DNA of 32,244 nt from Saprospiraceae bacterium (GTDB taxonomy: Bacteria > Bacteroidota > Bacteroidia > Chitinophagales > Saprospiraceae): positions 1-32,244 of the forward strand of contig JALVAD010000186.1 in NCBI GenBank assembly GCA_027011385.1. Direction: 5' to 3'. A program made the translations under genes and the position numbers. Shown here piece by piece: positions 1 to 9,800 of this stretch. How positions within the stretch are numbered: position 1 is the first letter of the stretch; the number at the start of each line of letters is the position of its first letter. The notes under the pieces were generated by a model, which made no database searches, was not told where the DNA came from, and worked only from the letters and a program-made list of their open reading frames with translations.

Positions 1-76
1 AATATAAATAGCTTAATTCTCATAATAATCAAGCAATTTCATGATATTTTTAAATAGTTATTATAGAAAACAACCC

Positions 77-115
77 TTTGTCCGATTTGTGTTAGCATTT
101 GTCCGATTTGTGTTA
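77..115. promoter_or_regulatory. Tandem direct repeat TTTGTCCGATTTGTGTTA x2 (77-94 and 98-115), 21-bp period; candidate regulator (LytTR-type) binding site
   Basis: Two exact 18-bp copies starting 21 bp apart, just upstream of a TACTTTG motif (138-144) and the 170-1168/1194-1655 gene pair. Confidence 0.55.
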
Positions 116-169
116 ATCCTATAGTTTAATTTAAAGCTACTTTGCAATATCAAAAATAAATAAATCACT

Positions 170-1168
170 ATGAAAAGGATTATTATAAGCACAATTGTAG
201 TTTTTGCTTTTTTACAGAGTAATGGTCAAACAAATGGCTACAAAACTAATTCAAGAAAAGTATTATTTGAGGTAAATGGGTATAGCTATACCGAAGAACA
301 TTTTAATAAAGAACTTCGCTTTGTAGAATTCATTTTGGACAAAAAACTATCAGCAATCGAAAGAAAAGAAGGATTGAGAGAAATCGAAAAGAACTTCAAA
401 GTCAATCCGGCTTATACTTTAAAGGAAATAGAACAAGTAGATGCCCAAATGCAACAAATGTATCAAATAACAGATGTCGCAATGATTGGAAGAATGCGTT
501 CAGCCCTAATAAGTCAAATTTACGCCGGAGCTCAAAACTTACAAGGACAAGAGTTACCGTTTTTAATAAAACTTATGTACAAATATGTTCCGGTTCTGGC
601 CTTTGATTCCCAAAATATGTTGGCTTTTACATTAAAGGATTTTGAAGCATATATTTATCTGATGCAGTTTCAAGCTCTGATGTTGGGGCAAAATCTTCAA
701 TTCACTCAACAAGAGTTATTACAAGCTCAAACAAATATGGTTCAACAGTTTTATTATATGAGCCTTGAACAAAAACAGTATCTGTGTAGTATGCAGGTGC
801 AATATGAGTACATTTATAATGTATACAACAGTTTGACTCCTCAGCAAAAACAACAGTGGCAAAGTCAAATTATCAATCAGCAGGCTTCTCTATATCAAAA
901 CTACAGTAGTGCTGATGATGCTTTTGAAAGGGGATATCAACAAGCACAACAGAATAGATCGTATGATGTCAAATGGCCTGAGGGAGTAAATACAAAAGCA
1001 GAAAAACAAGCATATTTAAGACAAAAACAAAATGATATAAATACAAACAATGCAACAATGGGTATTTACTATGACACGATGATGCAAAATAGCACAATGT
1101 GGGATAACATCATTGAGGATTGGGGCGATACCGGTAATTACTGGACGTATAAAGGGGTGGAGTATTAA
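170..1168 (+). CDS. Secreted Gln-rich hypothetical protein
   Basis: ORF with signal peptide-like N-terminus (MKRIIISTIVVFAFLQSNGQ); Q/Y/M-rich helical body; no recognised family. Confidence 0.8.
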   Translation: MKRIIISTIVVFAFLQSNGQTNGYKTNSRKVLFEVNGYSYTEEHFNKELRFVEFILDKKLSAIERKEGLREIEKNFKVNPAYTLKEIEQVDAQMQQMYQITDVAMIGRMRSALISQIYAGAQNLQGQELPFLIKLMYKYVPVLAFDSQNMLAFTLKDFEAYIYLMQFQALMLGQNLQFTQQELLQAQTNMVQQFYYMSLEQKQYLCSMQVQYEYIYNVYNSLTPQQKQQWQSQIINQQASLYQNYSSADDAFERGYQQAQQNRSYDVKWPEGVNTKAEKQAYLRQKQNDINTNNATMGIYYDTMMQNSTMWDNIIEDWGDTGNYWTYKGVEY

Positions 1169-1193
1169 TCAATAACCTTAAATATAAAAAAAA

Positions 1194-1655
1194 ATGAAAT
1201 TATTAGAAATTAATTCCGACCATAGAGCTCCACTGGGATCTCAAGAAAAAAACAGGATAGACCAAAGGCTTACTATTCTTGATTTACAACGAAGAATAAT
1301 TGTACTGGAAAAACAGCTTAAGGATTATAACAAAATCCAAAAGCTTAAAGTCACCACCAAAGATGCTGTATATTTTATCAATTACTCAGATATCCTATAT
1401 CTAAAATCAGAAAGCAATTATACATATATCCATTTAGCTAATAATAAAAAAATGCTAATCTCAAAAACATTAAAATATCTATCAGAAAAAATCATAGGCT
1501 CAACATTTATGAGAATTCATGCTTCAGTCTTGGTTAATACCCGCTATTTATCTCAATACATAAAAGGAGAAAATAAAGTAATACTTGAAAATAATATCGC
1601 TTTACCGGTATCAAAACCAAATAAAAAAATTGTCTTGCAATGGATGGAAAGGTAG
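1194..1655 (+). CDS. Orphan LytTR-family DNA-binding regulator (no receiver domain)
   Basis: C-terminal half matches the LytTR pattern (DILYLKSESNYTYIHLANNKKMLISKTLKYL...FMRIHASVLVNTRYL); N-terminal ~45 aa coiled-coil-like, no response-regulator receiver. Confidence 0.9.
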   Translation: MKLLEINSDHRAPLGSQEKNRIDQRLTILDLQRRIIVLEKQLKDYNKIQKLKVTTKDAVYFINYSDILYLKSESNYTYIHLANNKKMLISKTLKYLSEKIIGSTFMRIHASVLVNTRYLSQYIKGENKVILENNIALPVSKPNKKIVLQWMER

Positions 1656-1749
1656 TTAATTCAGTAAGCATTCTGTAACAGCCGATTAATCCACTGAAAA
1701 TATTTAATACTTAAAAATATATCAATTAACTCTTAAAACATTATAAATT

Positions 1750-4362
1750 ATGAAAACACAAAAATTTACATTTACAGCTATTTTTATAGTTTTATTAATG
1801 ACTGCAACACAGTTTATAGTAGCCCAAAATGTGGGGATAGGTACCACAACACCAGATAACAGTGCAATGCTGGATGTAGTCTCTACATCCAAGGGTTTAC
1901 TAATACCCCGTATGACAGCAACAGAAAGAGGTAATATCATTAATCCTGCTTCCGGATTATTGGTTTATCAAACAGATGTACCTATAGGATTTTATTATTA
2001 TAATGGAACTACTTGGGCACATATTGGAGATGCATCTGCTACAGTTACAAAAATAAACGACTTAAGTGATGGGAAATCTGACACTAATGGCTCATCGGTA
2101 TTTCTGGGTATAGATGCAGGAAAAGTAGATGATGGTTCATCTAACCGAAATGTAGGAGTCGGTTTTGAATCACTCAAAGCAAACACATCAGGAGAACAGA
2201 ATATTGCCATAGGATATGAGGCACTTCTGAAAAATTTGACAGGTAAAAGAAATTCCGCTATTGGAGCATATTCTTTATTCTCAAATGAAAGTGGAAATTA
2301 TAATACTACTTTAGGAAATGGTGCCGGATATAATAATATATTAGGTAGTAGCAATGTCTTTCTTGGCTATAATGCCGGATATTATGAAACTGGAAGTGAT
2401 AAATTGTATATAGAAAATTCTCTTGGTGATGCTGATAATGCATTAATATATGGTGAATTTGATAATAATATACTAAGAACCAATGGTACATTTCAAATTG
2501 GTAATCCTATAAGTACAGGCTATTCATTTCCTACAGCAGATGGAACAGCAAACAAAGTGCTGAGAACAGATGGAAGTGGAGCTTTATCCTGGACTGATCA
2601 AAAAATAGATAATCTTATTGATGGGAAATCAGACACTAATGGCTCATCGGTATTTCTGGGTACAGATGCAGGAAAAGTAGATGATGGTTCGGCTAATGAA
2701 AATGTAGGAGTCGGCTTTGGAGCTTTAAGTGCTAATACAAATGGTAGCAGTAATACAGCAGTTGGGAACAGCTCTTTGCATTATAACATAGGAGGAAACT
2801 ATAATTCAGCATTTGGTAAAAAAGCATTGCACCATAACGAAACAGGGAGAGAAAATACAGCAATTGGTGATTATGCATTATTCACCAATGTTGCCGGAAC
2901 TAACAATACCGCACTTGGAAATGAAGCAGGGTATTCGTCTACCGGTAGCGGTAATGTGTTCCTAGGTAACCAAGCTGGCCATAGCGAAACAGCTAGCAAC
3001 AAATTGTATATTGATAATTCAGGAACAAGCTCTCCTCTTATCTACGGTGATTTTAGTAAAGATTCACTGGCTATAAATGGAAGTCTAAGCATTTCAGATG
3101 GAACAGAAGCATCTCTGAAATTACTTGAAACGAATGACTATGGATTTGAATTTAATTACAATGGAACCGAAGACAGACTAGAATTGTGGTCGCGAAAGTT
3201 TTCAGGAAATGAAGCTATTAGAACAACTTGGTTAAAAAATGGGAAGATAGGTATCGGGACTACTAATCCTTCTTCTGCACTCCATGTGTATAGTGCAAAC
3301 GATGCAGAACCTCTCGTTCATTTTGAATCTGTTGGAGATGTTTCCTTAAAAGTCAATGGACAAGGAGGCGAAAGCTATATCGAAGTGCAAAACGATGATA
3401 CCGGCACATCCGATTCTTGGAAAATGGGACTTAATGATGCCAATAGATTGGATATCCAATATGGGGCTGCCGGAAGTATGAATGGTGATACTCCGGGTAT
3501 CTCTATTCAGACAGATGGGAAAGTAGCGGTGGGACATAATAACCCTGATAATGCAGCTATACTTGACGTGAGTAGTACTACCAAGGGCTTTTTGCCACCG
3601 CGGATGACGACAGCACAAATGCTTGCAATACCTTCTCCACCTGCCGGCTTAATGGTTTATAACACTTCTATGAAAAACATTTTTTTTCATGATGGAAATA
3701 AATGGAAAAAAACATACAATGATGATGGCAAGTCTTGTGGAGATTTCACCTATGGTGGACAAACCTACCAAACAGTAATAATAGGTGCCCAATGCTGGAT
3801 GGCAGAAAATCTCAATATAGGGACAAGGATTGATGGTAATACAGAACAAACCAACAATTCTACCATCGAAAAATACTGCTATGACGATGATTTTAATAAT
3901 TGTTATGATTTTGGTGGCCTATACCAATGGGATGAGATGATGCAATATAGTACTTTAGAAGGAACTCAAGGTATCTGTCCTACCGGCTGGCACTTACCTA
4001 CTGATGATGAGTACAAAGCGCTGGAGAATTATCTTGGCATGTCGCAGTCACAAGCAAACAGTACTGGTTTTAGAGGTACAGATCAAGGCTGTCAACTTGC
4101 AGGTATTGTATATCTATGGACGGATGGAGCTCTTGACCAAAACGAAGCATTCGGAAGTAGTGGTTTTAAGGCTCTCCCTGGAGGTTTCCATTCTACGGAT
4201 GATACGTTCCAAAGTCTCTATGACCGCAATTACTTATGGTCTTCGAGTGAGTGGGGTTCTTCAGGTGCGTGGTATCGGTACTTGCACTACAATCAAAAAC
4301 AAGTCTCCCGAGACTATTGGGGTAAGGCTCACGGTTCTAGTGTCCGTTGTGTAAAGGATTGA
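1750..4362 (+). CDS. Secreted surface protein with Hep_Hag/YadA-head-like repeats and C-terminal FISUMP (Fibrobacter succinogenes major paralogous) domain
   Basis: Signal peptide; repeated NTAIGxxAL / GNNTALGNEAGY motifs; 'NVGIGTTTPDNSAMLDVVSTSKGLLIPRMT'; C-terminus 'GQTYQTVIIGAQCWMAENLN...CPTGWHLPTDDEYKALENYLG...GSSVRCVKD' typical of FISUMP. Confidence 0.88.
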   Translation: MKTQKFTFTAIFIVLLMTATQFIVAQNVGIGTTTPDNSAMLDVVSTSKGLLIPRMTATERGNIINPASGLLVYQTDVPIGFYYYNGTTWAHIGDASATVTKINDLSDGKSDTNGSSVFLGIDAGKVDDGSSNRNVGVGFESLKANTSGEQNIAIGYEALLKNLTGKRNSAIGAYSLFSNESGNYNTTLGNGAGYNNILGSSNVFLGYNAGYYETGSDKLYIENSLGDADNALIYGEFDNNILRTNGTFQIGNPISTGYSFPTADGTANKVLRTDGSGALSWTDQKIDNLIDGKSDTNGSSVFLGTDAGKVDDGSANENVGVGFGALSANTNGSSNTAVGNSSLHYNIGGNYNSAFGKKALHHNETGRENTAIGDYALFTNVAGTNNTALGNEAGYSSTGSGNVFLGNQAGHSETASNKLYIDNSGTSSPLIYGDFSKDSLAINGSLSISDGTEASLKLLETNDYGFEFNYNGTEDRLELWSRKFSGNEAIRTTWLKNGKIGIGTTNPSSALHVYSANDAEPLVHFESVGDVSLKVNGQGGESYIEVQNDDTGTSDSWKMGLNDANRLDIQYGAAGSMNGDTPGISIQTDGKVAVGHNNPDNAAILDVSSTTKGFLPPRMTTAQMLAIPSPPAGLMVYNTSMKNIFFHDGNKWKKTYNDDGKSCGDFTYGGQTYQTVIIGAQCWMAENLNIGTRIDGNTEQTNNSTIEKYCYDDDFNNCYDFGGLYQWDEMMQYSTLEGTQGICPTGWHLPTDDEYKALENYLGMSQSQANSTGFRGTDQGCQLAGIVYLWTDGALDQNEAFGSSGFKALPGGFHSTDDTFQSLYDRNYLWSSSEWGSSGAWYRYLHYNQKQVSRDYWGKAHGSSVRCVKD
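2068..2164 (+). repeat. ~97-bp near-identical direct repeat, copy 1 (second copy 2620-2716)
   Basis: gatgggaaatc[t/a]gacactaatggctcatcggtatttctgggta[t/c]agatgcaggaaaagtagatgatggttc... present twice, offset 552 bp (184 codons, in frame). Confidence 0.9.
2620..2716 (+). repeat. ~97-bp near-identical direct repeat, copy 2
   Basis: See copy 1 at 2068-2164. Confidence 0.9.
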
Positions 4363-4386
4363 TAAGCGTTAGCGATTTAACAATTT

Positions 4387-4416
4387 CATCCGGCTGTCCT
4401 GCAAAGCAGCCGGATG
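4387..4416 (+). terminator. Perfect 10-bp inverted repeat hairpin (CATCCGGCTG-10nt-CAGCCGGATG) downstream of the FISUMP gene
   Basis: Stem 4387-4396 / 4407-4416, 25 bp after the stop codon; no strong U-tract follows, so the terminator call is tentative. Confidence 0.5.
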
Positions 4417-4769
4417 CACAGACTACGAAGCAGTCATAAAATACTATTTGATTTTATACTTATCTAAATTCTCAAATTATAATTATGAAAATAAAACAAT
4501 CTATCTGCTCAAAAAAATATTTTTTCATGAATTCAGGTTAATATTTTGTTGTTAATGTAGATTGCCGGGTGTTTAAGTATTCACTGGGTTTTTTGAAAAC
4601 AAATCTAAGACTCAGAGGCTCAATGAGATTCTGAAGCTGGTATTAAAAAGAGCTAGTTAAAAAAAACAGACACCAAACTTAAACCGGCTTCTCAAACTTC
4701 CTTCGTCAGCTTGCGAGTCCTATATTTCGCGATTGAAAGAGATTCTGAAGCTGGCTTGATTAAAAAATG

Positions 4770-6155
4770 TTAATCTCCTGCATCTATTTTTGCAACCACT
4801 TTGCCATATATCACCAAAGATATAGCTGACGCTATTGCAATAGCAACAAAGTAATACCATATATAGTGTGCATTTACCGTTGCAGCTTCCCATGATCCAG
4901 GTGAATTAACATATTCTGGCAAGTTTGGATCTGGACAATATTTACTTAACAAATAACCGGACAAACCAAACCCTAGAACAGAAGATATAAAAGAATGTAA
5001 ATGACTAAATCCTAGAAATAGCCCTTCTTCTCCTTTTGGTGCTTGCAATGAAAACAATTCTAAAAATCTAGGAGAAATAAATGATTCTGCCAATGCTTGA
5101 AGAATAATACCTATTACCATCATAAAAGCAATGGGATGCATAGTCATGAAACCAAGATCAACTGTACCGTGAAACCAATTTCCCATAGCCATCGCCATCG
5201 CAGACACCGGCATAATAAACATCCCGATAGTCATGGAAAAAAGAGGTGTTTTACTAGCCATCATTCTAGTAACAAATGCCACCGTAAGTACAACTACTAG
5301 TGGATTGACATTAGCATACCATGAGGGGGCTGCTGATTCTCCTGCCATTCTTAATACATACTTTGGCATAGTTGCATACAACTGATGTTGAACCATCCAA
5401 AACCCGGAAATAATCACAATCAATGATAAAAGTCTAAAGTTAGATATCACTTTAACAAGTCCTGCCCATATTTCTTTGATACTTTTCCCTTCTCCCGCAT
5501 GTTTATTACTTTTATACAATAAAATAATGAGAATAAGTGCTATAAAAGTCATTGTTGCTGAAAAATAATTTAACCTAATAAAACCCAAATCACCCATACT
5601 TTTTCTCAATGGCTTCACCAATGTTTTTCCTCCAAAAGCTCCAATATTGACCATCATATAAAAGATAGAAAAACCTTTTGCTCTATTTGATTCAGTTGTT
5701 TCTTTAGCAACAGTTCCCGTAATCACTGATTTGATAAATGAACCTCCAACTACAATTAAAAGTAAAACCGGAACTATATAAAACTTCTCCATTCCCTCTC
5801 TTAAACCACTAAAAACTATATCTTCTCCATACTTTACCAGTCCATTATTTTCTAATAAACTTGGCAATATTCCCATTCCGAAATATCCTATAGTAAGTAA
5901 ACTAAAAGCAAGCACCAAAGCTTTTTTGAACCCAATCTTATCAGCATATGCACCACTAAATATTGGTAGAAAATATAGTCCTGCCGAAAAAGATCCTGCG
6001 ATGGCAGCTGCTTCCATATCAGAAAAAGCTAAAATTCTAGATAGATATAATGTTAACGCAATAAATACTCCATAATAAGCACCGCGTTCTAATAATTCAA
6101 CAAAATTGGCTGTCCAAAATGCTCCTGAAAATCCAAATAATCCTTTATTACTCAT
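4770..6155 (-). CDS. POT/PTR2-like MFS transporter
   Basis: Multi-TM protein; 'FVELLERGAYYGVFIALTLYL' and 'GAYADKIGFKKALVLAFSLLTIGYFGMG' match the POT/MFS pattern. Start assigned to MSNKGLFGFSG (6155) rather than the upstream Met of the ORF track (6233). Confidence 0.88.
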   Translation of the reverse strand: MSNKGLFGFSGAFWTANFVELLERGAYYGVFIALTLYLSRILAFSDMEAAAIAGSFSAGLYFLPIFSGAYADKIGFKKALVLAFSLLTIGYFGMGILPSLLENNGLVKYGEDIVFSGLREGMEKFYIVPVLLLIVVGGSFIKSVITGTVAKETTESNRAKGFSIFYMMVNIGAFGGKTLVKPLRKSMGDLGFIRLNYFSATMTFIALILIILLYKSNKHAGEGKSIKEIWAGLVKVISNFRLLSLIVIISGFWMVQHQLYATMPKYVLRMAGESAAPSWYANVNPLVVVLTVAFVTRMMASKTPLFSMTIGMFIMPVSAMAMAMGNWFHGTVDLGFMTMHPIAFMMVIGIILQALAESFISPRFLELFSLQAPKGEEGLFLGFSHLHSFISSVLGFGLSGYLLSKYCPDPNLPEYVNSPGSWEAATVNAHYIWYYFVAIAIASAISLVIYGKVVAKIDAGD

Positions 6156-6414
6156 AGTTATATTTTTTTCGACGCTAAAGATAAAATAAAATTTGGTTCT
6201 ATATTGAAAAGTATATGTAAAACTTACTATCATCCGAAACTTTAATTTTTTAACACCAGAATAATCCGTATTTGTATTTTACAAAAATAATTGTCAAGAA
6301 ATATCCGGTTTTCCTCATTTTAACACCCAAAGCTAAATAAATCGGCTATATATTTTTGCTCCTGAGTTAAAATGATGATTTTAGTAACTTTTTTCAGAGA
6401 ATTTGGCAAAACAA

Positions 6415-6713
6415 CTTGTATTTCATAAATATTTTCTGCGATTTCGATAGCTTTTTTTACTCAACCGCCCTCTAGCTCCTCCCCAAAGCATAAGCATTTG
6501 GGATTACATTTCATTTCGCAAAAAGATAGGGATAGCCCCACACCACACTCACCTACTGGGAAGTAACGGGTTGCTACCTCCCCCTGTCGTTTTATGTAAC
6601 GCAGTGAAGTAAAACTACAAGGGGGAGAGTAGAGCTCTCTCGGGATGGCAGAGGGGGCAGCTGTGCAGAGAAACAGTAAATCAACAGCAATGCGAAAAAA
6701 ATGAAATACACCT
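6415..6713. mobile_element. Fold-back/MITE-like intergenic element, copy 1 (degenerate left end)
   Basis: Right end AAAAAAATGAAATACACCT; inner block ACCGCCCTCTAGCTCC; core hairpin CTCCCCCTGTCGTTTTAT...GTAAAACTACAAGGGGGAG; homologous to 18059-18434, 23522-23815 and 24892-25128. Confidence 0.65.
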
Positions 6714-6721
6714 ATTATACG

Positions 6722-6791
6722 GCTAAGATATACTTCTTTACATTTTTTTTGTAACTTTGATTCATTATTAGGCTTTTGCCGCTTTGAAATT
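6722..6791 (+). promoter_or_regulatory. Conserved promoter/leader module 'CTAAGATATACTTC..T8-GTAACTTTGATTC..ATTAGGCTTTTGC'
   Basis: TAACTTTG (6752-6759) matches the Bacteroidetes -7 consensus TAnnTTTG; block recurs at 18451-18500 and 23950-24003. Confidence 0.6.
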
Positions 6792-6817
6792 ATTGAAATT
6801 ATTAAAATATCAATATT

Positions 6818-9800
6818 ATGACTTACCTAAGAGTAGCTTTTACTTTTATATTAGGATTTATATTTTCCATTATACTTTATTCTCAAGATGTAGAACTTTA
6901 TACCCAAGCAGATGTAGATGCTTTTGACCCAAATACAACGATGATAAGCGGCAACCTTACGATTGGTAATAAATATTATTATCTTGATCCCATTAACGAT
7001 TTATCAAATCTATCAAACCTCACTTCTATTAGTGGATATTTAGATATAAGTGGTAATAATGTCTTAACAAATATTGATGGACTAAGTAAAATTACTACCA
7101 TTGGTAAAGATTTAAATATTCGAAGTAATAAAGTATTAACAAATATTGATGGGTTAAGTAAGATTACTTCCGTTAGTGGAGTTTTGCATATTATTGACAA
7201 TAATAAACTAACAAATATTGATGGGTTAAGTAAGATTACTTCCGTTAGTGGATTATTTATTAATTTTAATGATGCATTAACAAATGTTCATGGGCTAAAT
7301 AATATCACTTCCATTGGTAAAGACTTATTTATTAGTGGCAATGCTGCGTTAACAAATGTTCATGGGCTTAGTAAGCTCTCTTCTATTGGTAAAGATTTAG
7401 ATATTAGCTGGAACAGTGTATTAACAAATATTGATGGGCTAAGTAAGATTACTTCCATTGGTAGAGATTTAGAAATCGATAAGAACAATGCATTAACAAA
7501 TATTGATGGATTAAGTAATATCACTTCTATTGGGGGGAATTTAAACATTTCTAACAATGATGCATTAACAAATATTGATGGACTTAGTAAGCTCACTTTC
7601 ATTGGTAGATCTTTACATATTATTGGTAATAATGTATTAACAAATATTAATGGACTAAGTAAGCTCACTTCCAATATTGGGTATTTAGGTATTAAAGACA
7701 ATGCTGTCTTAACAAATATTGATGGACTTAGTAAGCTCACTCTCATTGGTAACGTTTTGAATGTTTCTAGAAATAATAAACTAACAAACCTTAATGGGTT
7801 AATTAATATCACTTCTATTGGGGGAGATTTAAACATTTCTAGCAATGATGCATTAACAAATATTGATGGACTTAGTAAACTCACTTCTATTGAGGGGGAT
7901 TTACGTATTAGTGATAATGATGCATTAACAAATATTGATGGGCTAAGTAAGATAACTTCTACTAGTGGATATTTGAATATTTATTACAATGTTGCATTGA
8001 CAAATATTGATGGACTAAACAAACTCACTTCAATTGGGGGAGATTTACGTATTATTGGTAATAATGTATTAACAAATCTTGATGGGCTAAATAAAATTAC
8101 TTCTATTAGTGGACATTTGTATATTTATGATAATAATAAGCTGACAAATCTTGATGGACTAAGTAAGCTCTCTTCTATTGGGAGAGCTTTACATATTATT
8201 GGTAATAGTGTATTAACAAATATTGATGGGCTAAATAATATAACTTCCATTAGGGAAAATTTGGTTGTTTTGAAAAATATTGCATTAACAAATATTGATG
8301 GGGTAGGTAAGCTCACTTCCATTAGTGGAGATTTAGAAATTATTAATAATAATGTATTAACAAATCTTAATGGGCTAAACAAACTCACTTCCATTGGGGG
8401 AGATTTACGTATTGGTGGTAATAATGTATTAACAAATCTTGATGGGCTAAGCAAGCTAACTTCTATTGGTAGGGGTTTGTATATTTATCGCAATAATATG
8501 CTAACAAATCTTGATGGGCTAAGTAAGATTACTTCTATTGATGGGTATTTGAGTATCTATGGCAATGATGCATTGACAAATATTGATGGGCTAAACAAAC
8601 TCACTTCCATTGGGAGAGATTTAGCAATTATTGGTAATAATGTATTAACAAATCTTGATGGGCTAAGTAAAATTACTTCTATTGGTGGGTATTTAAATAT
8701 TCACTCCAATAATACACTAGCAGATTGCTGCGGTATTCAAGGAATCTTATCCACACTTAGTGCAATTGGAGAGCAAATTTACATTTATGATAATCCGTCA
8801 GAATGTAGTAGTAAGGATAAAATATTGGAATCAACATGTGAAATAAATACTAATATTCTTACCTTTCCCTCATGCATTGATGCCGAAAATGGCTCTTTAC
8901 AGATTACTGTCAATCGGTATGACACAATTCCCTTTTATTACAAATGGGAAAGGATAGAAGATAGTGCTATGGGTAGTGGAAGTAGTTTAGATAATATTTT
9001 TATTGTAGAAAATCTAAAAGGTGGAACTTATAATGTCACGGTTACCACACCTGCACCTGATACCGTTATAAAAACAGGGATTGTTTTAAATCAAATACTT
9101 GGCTCGGTATTTGAGATTATTGAAATTACTACAACTAATAGCTCCAATGGATATAATAATGGAAGTATTACGATAAAAACCGCAGGTGGAACACCACCAT
9201 ACACTTATGACTGGTCAGGAGTATCATCGGGAAGCCAAAACGGGATTGCTGATAATGGTTATACTATTAATAGCCTGGCACAAGGGGAGTATTCTATAAC
9301 GGTATCCGATAATGTGGTAAACCAACAAAGTGTTACAGTATCACTTCTTGACGAGACGGTCCCTGTATTTCCCTGTACAGAACCACTTGACATAGTTATA
9401 CTCAACGATGTTTCAGGTTCGGTAGATGCAATTGAATACAGAGAGTCCAAACAATTTTTTGTCGATTTTCTTAATGCCGCAAATATAGGCACAAATACTG
9501 ATGAGAGTAGGGCAGCTATTATTGAATGGTCTGATGGTGGCTCTCAGAAAATTCAAATTCCCATTACCGGAGATATAGCCATTTTGCAGGATTACATCTC
9601 TTATACCAGAGCATTTGATGGAAACACATCACCACATCAGGCAATGAGTTTTGGTAAAGATTATCTCGATAGTGTTGGACGTGCGGATGTTGAAAAAGTA
9701 ATTATTCTTTCTACTGATGGTGAAAGTAACCAGGTATCTCCATCTCTGATAGCATTGGCTGATAAATTCAAAGCTGCCGGATATCATATTGTCACCATAG

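Noticed and set aside
4004-4354. 116-aa out-of-frame + strand ORF inside the FISUMP domain
   Set aside because: Overlaps a strongly supported frame with conserved motifs; no independent support.
4625-4754. 16-bp direct repeat GAGATTCTGAAGCTGG (4625-4640, 4739-4754) between the convergent FISUMP and MFS genes
   Set aside because: Real but only two short copies with no further structure; insufficient to call an element.
6156-6233. Upstream 26-aa N-terminal extension of the MFS transporter in the ORF track
   Set aside because: Extension MIVSFTYTFQYRTKFYFIFSVEKNIT has no conserved features; the internal MSNKGLFGFSG start fits transporter N-termini better.
7360-8454. Antisense ORFs of 109-174 aa opposite the LRR tracts (also 13842-14537, 18766-18963, 19057-19350)
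   Set aside because: Shadow ORFs from the 72-bp repeat: the translations are themselves repetitive (LLSPSIFVNTLL...) and mirror the conserved sense codons.
7058-8710. Possible CRISPR array (regular 72-bp periodic repeats)
   Set aside because: Repeats are in-frame coding LRR units with no unique spacers, and no cas genes are nearby.
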